Part shown: positions 34,135-45,676 of the stretch, in pieces
How the letters are laid out: each line of letters begins with the position of its first letter
Numbering within the stretch: position 1 is the first letter of the stretch
Origin: Pogona vitticeps
Lineage: Eukaryota > Chordata > Lepidosauria > Squamata > Agamidae
NCBI RefSeq assembly: GCF_051106095.1
Contig: NC_135787.1
Location: 156,062,001 to 156,126,000 of the forward strand
DNA length: 64,000 nucleotides
Direction: 5' to 3'
The notes under the pieces: generated by a model
Seen by the model: only the letters and a program-made list of their open reading frames with translations
The model's database searches: none
What the model was told of the DNA's origin: nothing
Program-made: the position numbers and the translations under genes

Positions 34135-34465
34135 TGGACTGCAAGGAGATCAAACCTATCCATTCTGAAAGAAATCAACCTTGAGTGCTCACTGAAAGGA
34201 CAGATCCTGAAGGTGAGACTTCAATACTTTAGCCATCTCATGAGAAGAGAAGACTCCATGGAAAAGACCCTGATGTTGGGAAAGTGTGAGGGCAAGAGGA
34301 GAAGGGAATGACAGAGGACGAGATGGGTGGACCGTGTCATCGAAACTACCAACATGAATTTGACGAAACTCCGGGAGGCAGGGAAAGACAGGAGGGCCTG
34401 GCGTGCTCTGGTCCATGGGGTCACAAAGAGTTGGACACAATTTAACGACTAAACAACAACAAAGA
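34135..34465 (+). mobile_element. BovB (RTE) LINE 3' end
   Basis: Encodes the typical BovB C-terminus: 'LQYFSHLMRREDSMEKTLML', then a Lys/Arg-rich stretch, 'TRWVDRVIETTNMNLTKLRE', 'DRRAWRALVHGVTKSWTQF'. It ends 'acgactaaacaacaacaaag'. One in-frame stop is present and the 5' part is missing. Its terminus resembles that of the Sauria SINEs. Confidence 0.88.
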
Positions 34466-36594
34466 AAAAAAATTTCCAAACCAGCCTGCTGTTTCATACT
34501 TGTTACATCTATCACAATCTGACTTCCTCAGAATCAGTCTGATGTTGGAAACAGATGCTATATTTACATGGAATTATAAATCAAGATTTTGGAAAAACAG
34601 TCATTAACAATCTATGTGCTGGTGCACAAGGACTCGATTGTTCAGATATACTTTGGCCTGCCCTGGTAGCATGACTGCTAGTTGCTAAACAAACCATGGA
34701 GGGTTTGCTTAGTGTGTCATATGAATCAGGGATCTGTTGTCATTCTCCTTACATTTCAGGATCACAAACTGTGGTTTGTGCTTGGTTTGTGCTTGGTTCA
34801 CAAACCCTGTTTTGTTTGGGAGGGACAGTTTAGGATTCTCACTTCAGACAGCTCTCCAAGTTGATTCTATTTCACCTATTTAAGCGTCTAGAATGGAGCA
34901 GCAAAGCAGAAACAAACAAATGGGGTATTTCCACCACTATGAAATATGGTCACAAAAAGCCAAGGTTCTCTGGAAAACCGCCCTTTGTCATTTCACATGG
35001 AAATGCTCAGCTTTATTCACGAAGAACTGGATTCATGAAAAGCATTGAGTGGTCTTGGAAAAGTCACAATTTTTAGCCTTCTAAGTATATAGATTTTGAT
35101 ATGGTACATTTATTGATTCTGTGTACGGCATGCTGATCTCCTGGCAGGAGAAACAGTAATATGAAAACATCCACTTTCCTCAGCCAGGTACTCTCCAAGC
35201 ATGTTGAATTAAAATCCCATCATCAACTGGCACAATCATGCTAGCTGAACATTATGGGAGATGCAGTCTTAAAACTTCTGAAGGACACATATCTGTGGAA
35301 AAGCATGACATATTTTAATTGGAAGAAAACATATTGTGAATCAATTTTTCTGGATTTTTTAAAATCAAACTATGCTTTTTCAAGGAACAGTTTTACTCTT
35401 TCAGGTGTATGGTTCACTAATTCAGTATTATTTTTAGAGATGTTCTATTATACATGAGAAAAATATTTTTTAAATTTAAAAAAGAAATATCAGTACTCTT
35501 CAAAATCATGAGTGCTTATGTGTCTTTATAAAAACATATGTGCAGAGTGTTCTACTGCTGCTAGGATAAAATCAACTCCTCAATCTATTAAGCTGTTGCA
35601 AGTTATGTTTAGTACTCAGAGAACAAGTGCACTTCCCAGATACCAATTAAAGTCAGTTTTCTATTCATAGCTACTTGTCAATTGTGAGTTATGAAGTTAT
35701 TAACAGATGTATACGTTTTGAGTTACTGTCTTATTTTAGTGAACTCTTTAATCAGAAAAAAACTGCTGGGCTCAGGAAGGTACTCCAATGTGAGTAAGCA
35801 ATTACTTTGAAGACAAACTTTGAAACTCTGTAATTTGCATTATCATTTTTAGAATCGCTGTTGTAAGTCTTTTCTTTCAGATGCTGCCATGGAAACACAT
35901 GAATGTGGTAAGCGCTTCTGATATTCTGTAGAAGTTGAATCAAGTCATGAGTTTATCTTATCTGCACCATGATAAATAAAGTATGTCACCCATTGAATGT
36001 GCAGATTACATTAACATCTGGGAGAACCATCATATAGGGAAGTACTTTGAAATACGCCTATTTGAACTCAGTGGGACTTACGCCTGAGTAAATATGCAAA
36101 TATGCTTTCCACATTAAACATAAATTGCATTGTCAGTAGATTCTGTACTTTGCAACATAGTTTGTCTACTGTTCTGAACTGAGTTAAGAAGTAATTCACT
36201 TTTTAATTAGTTACTTTTGTACTTAGTTACATATTGCAGTCACAAACTGGAATGAAGTTATTTTTGTGTATGTGTAATTCATTATTTTCAATGAAGGACA
36301 ACGTGTTTGCTACTCATTCTTCAAGTGTGTGGGTGTGTTTGTCCTGACTTTAAGAATTAAATTATTCTGTTCAACAACCACAGCCTTATACCAGAAATGC
36401 TTGTTTTTATTACTGGCTAAAAACACATTTATAGAGCTCATTAGCCTGGAAATGAGTGATTTGGAAATATAATACAGTAGGTGAAGGAACAGTTACATTT
36501 GTCCCTGTGCTGGCAGCATGCAGATAGCACACTCAACCCAGCTGGGGCAAACTTGCTGCAAAATTTCAAACTTACTTTATTTGCTGGAAACACA
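34466..36594. other. Intergenic DNA, no gene seen
   Basis: AT-rich. Near 36060-36085 the words 'gaactcagtgggacttacg' belong to an interspersed repeat I remember as common in sauropsids, without being able to name its class. A related eroded piece is at 41880-41915. Confidence 0.4.
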
Positions 36595-36835
36595 TGGCCT
36601 GATAAGTAATGTGACAGTAGGGACATGTTATCATCCCTCCCAAGTAGGATTTTTAAGATGCAAAGAAGAAAATTGGTGGAGGCAGCAGTTGCCAAAGGGG
36701 AATGTGTTGTAATAATGGGTGACTCTAGCTATACTAACATTATCTGGGTAAATATGAATTTGAGTCAGAACAAAGGTAACAGATTTTTAGATATTGCCTC
36801 TGACTCTGCCTTAGAATAAATAGTCATAGAACTGA
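36595..36835 (+). mobile_element. CR1-type LINE endonuclease fragment
   Basis: Two + frames joined by a shift give 'GLISNVTVGTCYHPSQ' (family: VGVCYRPP) and then 'VVIMGDSSYTNIIWVNMN' and 'GNRFLDIASDSALE' (family: GDFNxPDIxW ... RFLDxxxDNFL). These are the conserved core strands of an apurinic-type endonuclease domain. The Asn after GD is replaced and the copy is decayed. Confidence 0.55.
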
Positions 36836-39649
36836 TAGAAGGAAAAGGGACTCCTCACTTCTTAATGATTTCCAGGTAAGGGAAGTAAAGATGTGACTAC
36901 AGAGTGGAAAAAAAACATGCTTAGATCTACTGAGATCTGCAGTTTTTCAAAACAAGTCCCTGTTGGCTTTTGTGGGCGAAACTGCAGTAGCTGACCAGAG
37001 AACTACAATCACTGACATCCCTTTCTATCAGATCAGGCCATCAGACAGGGCAGAAAGCAGAGAAAGGAGATGCCAATGCACAGTAAAAGTAAACCATCCT
37101 TGCTAGCTGAAATAAAAAAAAATGGCTATTCTCCACTGAAAAGAAATGACACCCCCCACACACACACACACAGCTGAGGCTTCCACACACATAGGTTAGC
37201 TTTGCATCATGTAGATGCCAGTTTTTCATTAACTTTCATTTGTGCTAATTCCAATGCAAACTGCAGAGTAAATGACCACTGTAGATAACAAACAAACAAA
37301 GAAAATGTCTTAAAGACAGTGGAAATCTAGGTATTTACATTTTTGACTTTTTGAAAAAAAATGTAAAACATTTTTATGTCTGTGTTTCATTTGCCTCACC
37401 AGAAGTGATGGGAACAAAAATAAAATCATATTGTAGTTTATTTCAGTTTGGGTTTTTGTGGGTCAAAGTCCATTTAAGGCCTCTGCCCTTTGTAACTGTC
37501 TTGCATTTTACTTATTTGTGGGAAGCACGTAAAATTTCCTTTTCTGCGCCAAGTAGAATTTGCTTTTGTACACTGCCCTTTCTCATAATATGTGTGCAGA
37601 GCACCAGAACTGCAAAGTCTGATAGTATATTCAATGAGAAGTGAATCATTTTACAAAATAGCTTCTAATTGCAGATACATCTGGCATAACATTTGACCCA
37701 GATGTTGCCATGATTTTATAGATACTATTATTATTTTTAAAAAAATCACTGCTGAGCTAGTAAGTAAATTTTTCATAATTCTTTATTCTAACACACAACC
37801 TTTAGATAAAAAGAATGTCATGTTTAATCACTTATTTTCCAACAAAAATGTGAGAAAATATATTTCAAGGAGAACAGTTGTAAAAAAAGAATAGCTTTTA
37901 ATGTATAGATTATGAAATTCGCTACATTAAGCTAATTTAAATAGCTTTCCTTCAGATAGACTCCATTGCGGATTCATAAAATGTGTTATTCTAAACTTCA
38001 CTTAAAATTATGAAATGCTGTGGAGTACTAAAGACAAAAATCTGAGCATTATTATTCATTAAAGACTTTATTGTACATAGAATTGCAAATTGATTTCTGG
38101 CCTGGAATATTGCTACATTTATATATTTTTAAAAATCCATGTGTAGACCATAGCTCACAACTGGAATCCTGAACACAGAGTTGTTTCCAGAAGTACTGTG
38201 TAAATAGCCTCTATGATGTGATGTTGCTACACAAATTTTCTCACAAGGTCAGTTTAGAAGTCACTAAGATATATGGCATCTTATGCTTATTGCTACCTTT
38301 TACTTGAATTATATCCAACAAAATGTTCTTCAAAATCCAAATTACTCTGCAAAAGCTCATGGAAGTAACCTCAGGAAAGCATTCCCAGTAAAGCATTAGC
38401 AATGTAGCTAAACATTTTTCTTAGATCATACTTTCTGATAATTCCTAGCTACAATCCTATTAGGGTTCACACTGATATAAATGTAACTTCATAAATCATG
38501 GTGGCCAATTGCTACTAATTAACAGGCTGCTGCTTACATTTCTCCTAGCACGCCACTTAAGCAACTTGGTGCACAACAAGGAATGTGAATGGCAACTCCT
38601 TTACTTGTGACAATTCACTACTGCAATTCACACACTCACACTTAAGCTGGTATAATTTACCAATATATTTCTGGTGTGGATAAATTGGAGAATAAACTTA
38701 AGACCCACTGATTTCAGGGAGTCTACTGTAGGCTAAGTCTGGATCCCACTCAGGGTGCAAAAAAGACTTGTAGCTTATCAGATCTTCATTGTGCCAGACT
38801 TCACATGACTGATATCAAGGAATGTGCATTCCAGATCTTCTGGACTACAAATCCCATGATTTTCCTTTCTGGGAGTCTCACCTGGAGGGCCCAGAACTTA
38901 CAGTCAGCTAAATTGTGCTTACCTGGAGAGAAGGCCCAGCTGGCAGCCTTCATGCCTTAGATACGCCCAACTTTATGTTTGAAAAGGAAGCTGCTCTGAT
39001 GGTTGCCTTTTCAAATAGAAGTCAAGCCTTTCCAGGAAGGCTGCCAGGTGGTCTTCCTCTACAGGTAAACACAATACAGCTGTGTGTAGGGTCTGGGTCC
39101 TGCTGATGGGACTCTCAGAAAGGAGAATTACAGAATCTGTAGTTCAAAAAATCTGAAAAAAAATCTGAAATACTGTCATGTTCCCAGGAGATTCAGCAGG
39201 CGAAAGTCCAATAAGCCAGTCCAAGGTCAGAAGTCCGGGAGATACAAAATGGATGCCAAATTGTCAAAGTCAAAACACAAACCGAAGTCAGAGTCCAAAA
39301 GCCAAGGGTCAAGATTCAAGATGAGCAGGGGAGATATCACTTCCACTCGAGGGGGGGGGAATGACCAGCTAGGAGCGGAACCTCTGTATTGCCCAGCAAG
39401 GTAAAAAGCTATTAAAATGCATTTCTTCTTTTAGAAGACTGGTTCTTGTTACATAAATCCTCAAAGAGAAAGATAAGGAAAGTGTACAGCTAATTAAATT
39501 CTCTAAGGACTGTGTTGTTTTAAAACCAGGAATTACTTTCACTTTGGGGTCCAATAAGCTTTTGGATTTTTCCAATTGCCCTGCTCCTAACGAAAGCCTG
39601 TAACAACAATAATTATTCTCAGTTAGACCTCTCTACGTCAAGGAGGAGG
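36836..39649. other. Intergenic DNA, no gene seen
   Basis: About 2.8 kb, AT-rich and unusually poor in recognisable transposons from 37200 to 38700. A CA run lies at 37152-37170 and poly-G at 39351-39359. The 39180-39340 stretch rich in 'caagtcaaagtccaa'-like words may be an unrecognised repeat. Confidence 0.4.
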
Positions 39650-40500
39650 GATAAATTTGTCAAAGCCCCTTCAGATCACAGTTTGGAAAGACTGACAATC
39701 GTACCAACTGAAGAAGATAAGATGGAAGAGATTAGGAACCTTATAAAAGATTTATCTTGTAAAATGTCAGAAGGCTTTGACAAAACAGAGCAAAGATCAA
39801 AGTCTATCGAAATGAGTATTAATAAACTTCAAGACCAAATTTCAGGGGTTTCACAGGAGCTTAAAGATGTCAAAAGCAAAATTAGAGACCTTAGAGATAC
39901 AGTTCAAACAAATCAAGAAAAAATAGAGTCCATGGATCAATAAATTTGTGAAACTGATAAAAAGCTGATATACATGGAAGATAACCTCAGAAGGTCTAAT
40001 ATTAAAATAATGAATTTCCAAGTGCAACACAGACGAGATCTCAGAAGAGAGGTTATAGTTCGGATTAACTCCATAATGGACTGACTGAAACAGATATAGA
40101 AAGGGCATATTTCCTGGGTAACCCAAAAAGTCTCAGAATTAGACCAGTGGTGGTGAAGTTTTTGAATTACACAAAGAAAGAACAATTTATGAAAGTAATT
40201 AAACAAAAACAAGACCAGCTGGTTTATCAGGACAGAAAGATACAGATTTTCCAGGATCTATGTAATGAATCTGTGAAATGGAGAGGATCTATGAAGTTAC
40301 AACAATTTTGAAGAAAAATAACATCAGATATCAATGGTATTATCCCTTTTTTTTTATTTTTTGAAAATCTGGAAAGACAGTATTCTGTTTAAAATCTACT
40401 CTTGCGAGGAAGATAAAGAACTGTTGAAAGCTTGGAAACTTTGGGAGGAAGAAGAAAGTCAGGAGTTAACTCCAACTACAAGCAAATAAACAGAAGGCTG
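39650..40500 (+). mobile_element. L1 LINE, ORF1 fragment
   Basis: The open frame 39683-39943 encodes a coiled coil with heptad-like spacing ('MEEIRNLIKDLSCKMSEGF', 'DQISGVSQELKDVKSKIRDL'), followed after stops and shifts by 'MEDNLRRSNIKIMNF', a GNPKSLRIRPVVVKFLNY-like segment and 'VYQDRKIQIFQDL'. This order (coiled coil, RRM-like domain, C-terminal domain) is that of vertebrate L1 ORF1 RNA-binding protein. No ORF2 follows. Confidence 0.8.
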
Positions 40501-40598
40501 ACCCAGAAATAATCAGATGTGTGGAAGAAGATGGACCAGTTTTTTCTTTTTTCTTATTTTTTTCCCTTTTTCTTTCTCCTAATAAAATTTCTCTTTTA

Positions 40599-40840
40599 CA
40601 GTCAACCCTCGACTTACAAACTTAATCTGTTCCGGAAGGACATTCGTAAGTTGAAAAGTTTGTAAATCGAAGGAAAATTTCCCATAGGAATGCATTGAAA
40701 ACCAATTAATCCGTTCCAGCTGTTTTTGGTTCTTAGGTCTAGGGGCAGTTTGTAAGCAGAGGCAATGCAAACCGCCAGCTGGGGGGAGCCGAAGCTGAGC
40801 AAGTGTGCCCTGGCGAGAGGGGAGTGTCACGGCCAGCTCA
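40599..40840 (+). mobile_element. Tigger-like DNA element, one end
   Basis: Follows TA (40597-40598) and begins CAGTCAACCCTCGACTTACA, then 'cccataggaatgcattgaaa', a word group also present inside 60198-60910. No matching right end is visible, so the element is truncated, and the right boundary given is approximate. Confidence 0.6.
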
Positions 40841-42188
40841 CCAATTCATTATTCATAATTATGTATTTCCTTGATTCCCAAACCCTCTGGACATCAACAG
40901 TACTGTTCAAACTATCTATCTGCCTATCTAGGTATTATTAGCATTATTCATACCTTGATTTCTGCCCCATCAGATCCCCTGAACCTATGTACAATAAAAT
41001 CACAATATAAAATAGAACACAAGCAAAAGATTATTGATAAACAAACTAAACGTGTTTCAAAAGCCCCAATCTGAGATTTGTAGTTTGGTGAGATGCTTAG
41101 AGTTTTTATGTATATATACGGCTCTGGTGCTATGGTTTAGTGGATGGCACTTTTAGCTATTCAGGAAAGAATTCTGAGCACTTAATTTTTCTTATATGCC
41201 ATTTAGTCAAGAGAATCATGGAGGGCTCAAGATTCAAAACACAAAACAAAGAAACAGAGTAGGGACAAATGTTCACTGGTTGAACTGAAAAATAGGAAAA
41301 CTCAATAAAAATAGTAAACAACGATTTTTCTTATCATTATTAATCATTTATGGGTTTTCTTTCAATACAACAGTGAACATCTTTCCCTGCCTTCTACTGT
41401 TTTTCCTGCTCTTTTTCACACAGCCCCACACAGTAAAGCATCAAGTCCACTAAAAAGAATCTTCACAAGTTGATGTCAAGAGCAACTGTGGATTGTGGCC
41501 CCCATGTAACCTGCCTATTGCTTCTTTAGAACAGGCTACCTTGCTAACATTTGTGGCCATACTGAAAATGCTGATCTGCTCCAGGAAATTATGTCACATA
41601 TATTTCTTGTTGTGTCATTTAATTTCAACAGAGCAGAAGTTTTCCTCCCTTTTTTGCTGAGTATACAGCATTTTGTTCTGCTTTGCTATTTGTGTATGGG
41701 AAACAAGAACACCATGGAACAGGTGGTTTTCCTACCATAATCAATATGATTATTCACTAAAGTAAGATTTTATAGATAACATTTTGTTTGGAAATGAAGG
41801 AGGCCCATTAAAATATCCTGCAAAAGGATGAGCTAAAATGTGGTGATTTCTTTACTAAGCACACCTGCATGGAGATGAATTCCATTAAATTCAATGGGAC
41901 TTGTCACATTTATTTCAAAGTGATCATGGTTAATGTTTGAAAGTACTGCTGCACACCTAAATCCTGTTAACATAAATTCACACATCTCTGCACATTGTTC
42001 TAATAGTTGGATATAATGGCAACACTTTTCTTCTGGACAGAATGCAAAATGTTGCTCTGGTTATTCCATACAGATCCTCTTCATTTTAAGGGTAAGTTCC
42101 AGTGTGGTAGACACTGGTCAGAATCTTGCTGATGAGCTATGTTGGCACAAGAACAATGGCATAAAGTGAAGCAATGAATGTCTACTAG
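40841..42188. other. Intergenic DNA, no gene seen
   Basis: AT-rich. Around 41880-41915 lies an eroded piece of the same unnamed sauropsid-type repeat as at 36060 ('ttcaatgggacttgtc'). No coding signal. Confidence 0.4.
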
Positions 42189-42449
42189 TAGAGGTGGGCA
42201 CAAACCACCAGTTCAGCAGTTCATGCCACTTTGGCCAATAACCAACAGACATTCTGCAGTTTGGTGCCCCTCTCCCTTCAGCAGGCACACACTTGGAGGC
42301 AGTACCCTGGCTTCTCTGCCCGGCATCCTCCAGGTGCTGGATCTAAGTGGGCGCTTGCTGGAAGCAGTGGGCACCAAACCACGGAACACCTATTAGGCTG
42401 TTGGCCAAACCAACACAAACTGCAAACTGGCAATTTATGTCCATCTCTA
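42189..42449. mobile_element. hAT MITE with TAGAGRTGGGC termini
   Basis: A 261-bp element, TAGAGGTGGGCACAAACC to its mirror ending TCCATCTCTA, with an imperfect 8-bp duplication (tctactag, gccactag). Its internal GC-rich part resembles that of 16726-16967, so both are one family. Overlapping open frames (42178-42503) come from this insert. Confidence 0.82.
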
Positions 42450-42457
42450 GCCACTAG

Positions 42458-43635
42458 TGAACAAGTTGCTGCTTGTATCCCTCACTATATGCCATTTGAA
42501 TGAGTTGATACACAATTAAAAATACAAGCAAGAACTCTTTAACCAGTGGCAACCTGCTGCTGGAATGTATGCCATTGTACTTAAGCCAGCATAACTGACC
42601 AATAGTTGAAGTCGAAACAACAACAATAGGATCCCAGCCAGTGTCTGATAATGTCAAGACTCGTGATTGGTCTTGGGTTAATCAATAAATACCTCTCAGC
42701 TTAACCCACTTCAGAAAGCTGTTTTGAGGATAACATGAGATAACCTAGACCAGTGGGTTTGAGTTTTCAAGTTTCTCACAGGAAGGACAGAGAAGCAAAT
42801 GAGATATAAATAAAATGATGATTCTTGAAAATACCAAGTATGATGCAGTTTTTTTTTGCTATTGTTGCAAAATAGTTGGGTAATGACATTTCTTTCACAA
42901 TACCACACTCAGCAGATTAATCCACTCAGAATTTGGGTTCAGGGCAGATGAAGTGTTAAACTATGTTAAATTTATAACACAGTATTACCAAAACTTTGAA
43001 CAGTCATTTTTAACTTTAAAATTCAGTTTCTTCTATTCTTCATAATTAGAGACCACCTCAAAGTCTCTGATCCCAAGCTAGGTATTTTGCCTTGACTGTA
43101 AATCCAGTACTGCTGTTATGGCATTTTGGAAAGACAGTAATACCTGACAGGAAATGGCAGCCCTGTCATGTCTAGATTGCATTCTCTAACTCTATGACCT
43201 TCACTTGCAATGTGTATAAAATCTAAGTCCATGCCCTCCTAACTGAATTGGGTCTAATTATGCTGTTAATGGCAAAACTACACAAGTATTTATATGATAA
43301 ATGTAACAGATCCTCTTCCAGCTATTAAGAGAGAGGCAGGCAAAAATCACTTCTACTGATCAGTTTAGTTGAAACTTCTGCTCCAATAATGCTGATCAGT
43401 GATCACATAAACACAAGTGGGGTTTGGGTGCTGTCAGAAGCAGACAACAGATGCCAAACATTTGACTATAGCTTATATTTTTCAAGTAGGAGAACTGCAA
43501 GGCTCCTAAGAATCAGTTTTTAAAGTGATCCCTACAGGAGTGTCAATAAAACACATTATTTGCAAAATAGAAGCTTTCATAGATTCATCACCTTCTGATA
43601 CTGGAGTTTTCAACACATATTATTGGGGCTGAGCA
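42458..43635. other. Intergenic DNA, no gene seen
   Basis: No coding or repeat landmark that I can support. Confidence 0.4.
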
Positions 43636-44225
43636 GGCTGGATAGCTAAGTGAGTTATGTACGTATATCACAGAAGTGAGTACACCCCCTCACATTTCAT
43701 AAATATTTTAGTATATATTTTCATGGGACAACACTGAAGAAATTACACTTGGCTACAATGTAAAGCACTGAGTATACAGCTTGTATAACAGTGTAAATGT
43801 GCTGTCCTCTCAAAATAATGCAACACACAGCCATTCATGTCTAAACCGCTGGCAACAAAAGTGAGTACACCCCTAAGTGACAATGTCCAAATTGGGCACA
43901 AAGTGTCAATATTTTGTGCGGCCACCATTATTTTCCAGCACTGCCTTAACCCTTTTGGGCATAGAGTTCACCAGAGCTTCACAGGTTGTCACTGGAGTCC
44001 TCTTCCACTCTTCCATGACGACATCACAGAGCTGGTGGATGTTAGAGACCTTGCACACCTCCACCTTCCACTTCAGGATGCCCCACCCATGCTCAATATG
44101 GTTTAGGTCTGGAGACATGCTTGGCTAGTCCATCACGTTTACCCTCAGTTTCTTTAGCAAGGCAGTGGTCGTTTTGGAGGTGTGTGTGTGGGGGTCATTA
44201 TCATGTTGGAATACTGGCCTGAGCC

Positions 44226-44530
44226 ATAAAAAAACTACAGTGCCCTTCATTTCCTCATGAAAAGACCCGATGATGTTAAGGAGCTGAGATGGACATTCAA
44301 TCTTGGGAAGTATTTTAAAAAGACCATCCCTGCTAACCAAATCAAAGGCCTTTGTGAGATCTATGAAGGTCACAAAGAGTGGCTGTTGTTCCCTACATTT
44401 CTCCTGCAATTGTCTGAGGGAGAATACTATGTCAGTGGTGGATCTATTAGCTCGAAATCCACACTGTGATTATGGATAGACTCTGTCTGCAAGCACCTGG
44501 AGTCTCTTCAGCACAACACGGGCTTTTGTT
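44226..44530 (-). mobile_element. Non-LTR reverse transcriptase fragment inside the Tc1 element
   Basis: The minus strand reads 'VLKRLQVLADRVYP', 'SQCGFRANRSTTDIVFSLRQ', then 'LQEKCREQQPLFVTFIDL', TKAFDLVSRDGLFKILPKI and 'SFHEEMKGTVVF', that is RT block with motif A (FIDLTKAFD). One stop lies early. It sits exactly where the missing part of the transposase should be, and no target duplication is evident. The clade of the LINE is not certain. Confidence 0.75.
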
Positions 44531-44672
44531 GCCAACGATTTAGACATTAATGGCTATGTGTTGTATTATTTTGAGGGGACAGCACATTTACACTGTTATA
44601 TAAGCTGTATACTCACTGCTTTACATTGTAGCCAAGTGTCATTTCTTCAGTCTTGTCACATGAAAAGATATA

Positions 44673-45445
44673 TGTGAAGGAGGAATCATTAGTGTGCCGT
44701 CCTCGATGATTCATACTACTGAAGAGGAACAAGGATGTGTGGAAGGGATCTTAGTAGAGATAGAGAAGGATGAGAGAGAGGAGAGGAAAACGTTGGAGGT
44801 GTATTTGGCAGAAGACAGAGGGGAGGAGTTAGATCTCATTATGTGGGAGATTATAAAAGAGGGGGAAGAGGTGCGAAATTTCAGAGTGGTAACGGGCGAG
44901 AAGGCAAGAGACATGAGAGATAAGGCAGTACAGGCAGGAGGTGAGAAGGAATCAGATGAGTTGCAGAAGCTGACAAGGGAGTTTCCGAACCTGAAGACTG
45001 GTGGGGGTTTGCTCCCAGACCCTCCTACAGCTAAATCGGGCAACGAGAGGTTGGAACCGCTGGAATGAACAGTAGTGGTCTACCCCTGCAACCAATGTGG
45101 GGGGAGGAAGGTGATTCGTCCCAGTCCCTGTTTCAACCAACTGCCACAGCGAGACACCCTTGCTGTGGCACAGTTTGCACGGTGCGGAGCATGCCCTTGA
45201 GAGCGATGATGGATCAGGAGTGCTTTGGTCCGGCCCCGATGTAAGGAGTGACATTTTCACTCCAGACGTGAAGGTTCACAGTTATAAGGTTTTGCCAGAA
45301 TTGAGTATGTTGGACCCATTTGAAATAGTTGATGTTGTGGTTTTGTAAAATAAAAAGGACTCTGTTAAAATTTTGAAAATGCCTCTGACCTTTATTCCCG
45401 CCCAGACAAAGGGGCTGCATCCGGCTCAAGGAGAACCTGATTACA
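44673..45445. mobile_element. Probable solo LTR of an LTR retroelement (fossil)
   Basis: A 773-bp block that begins TGTGAAGG and ends ATTACA, flanked by a 5-bp duplication ATATA (44668-44672 and 45446-45450). It carries an AATAAA-type signal near 45350. No gag, pol or env region accompanies it, so it looks like the single LTR left after recombination. It lies inside the right subterminal repeat of the Tc1 element and is therefore younger than it. The exact family is not recognised. Confidence 0.6.
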
Positions 45446-45456
45446 ATATACTAAAA

Positions 45457-45594
45457 CAGTGGTTCTTAACCTTGGGTTACTCAGGTGTTTTTGGACTGCA
45501 AGTCCCAGAAGCCTTCACCACCAGCTGTGCTGGCTGGGGCTTCTGGGAGTTGCAGTTTGAAAACACCTGAGTAACCTAAGGTTAAGAACCACTG
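45457..45594. mobile_element. Foldback hAT MITE, copy 3
   Basis: A 138-bp element, CAGTGGTTCTTAACCTTGGG to its inverse, with a perfect 8-bp duplication TACTAAAA (45449-45456 and 45595-45602). It sits in the right terminal repeat of the Tc1 element, twelve bases from the LTR. Confidence 0.92.
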
Positions 45595-45676
45595 TACTAA
45601 AATATTTATGAATTTTGAGGGGGTGTACTCACTTCTGTGATATACTGTTTATGGCTGTAGAGCCAAAGGTTGGGAG

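Larger units (their letters stand above)
43666..45642 (-). mobile_element. Tc1-like DNA transposon, composite and nested
   Basis: Termini TATCACAGAAGTGAGTACAC at left and its mirror at right, flanked by TA. Subterminal inverted copies (about 43731-43860 and 44530-44657) match closely. The minus strand between them encodes the transposase C-terminus: 'FQHDNDPH' (the second catalytic Asp region), then 'MSPDLNHIEHGW' with the third acidic residue in its normal place, and 'MPKRVKAVLENNGG'. The N-terminal two thirds are absent. An RT fragment, an LTR and a MITE lie within it. Confidence 0.85.

Noticed and set aside
44694-45068. 124-codon acidic open frame
   Set aside because: It lies within the LTR-like block, has no recognisable domain, and its composition follows the purine-rich DNA.
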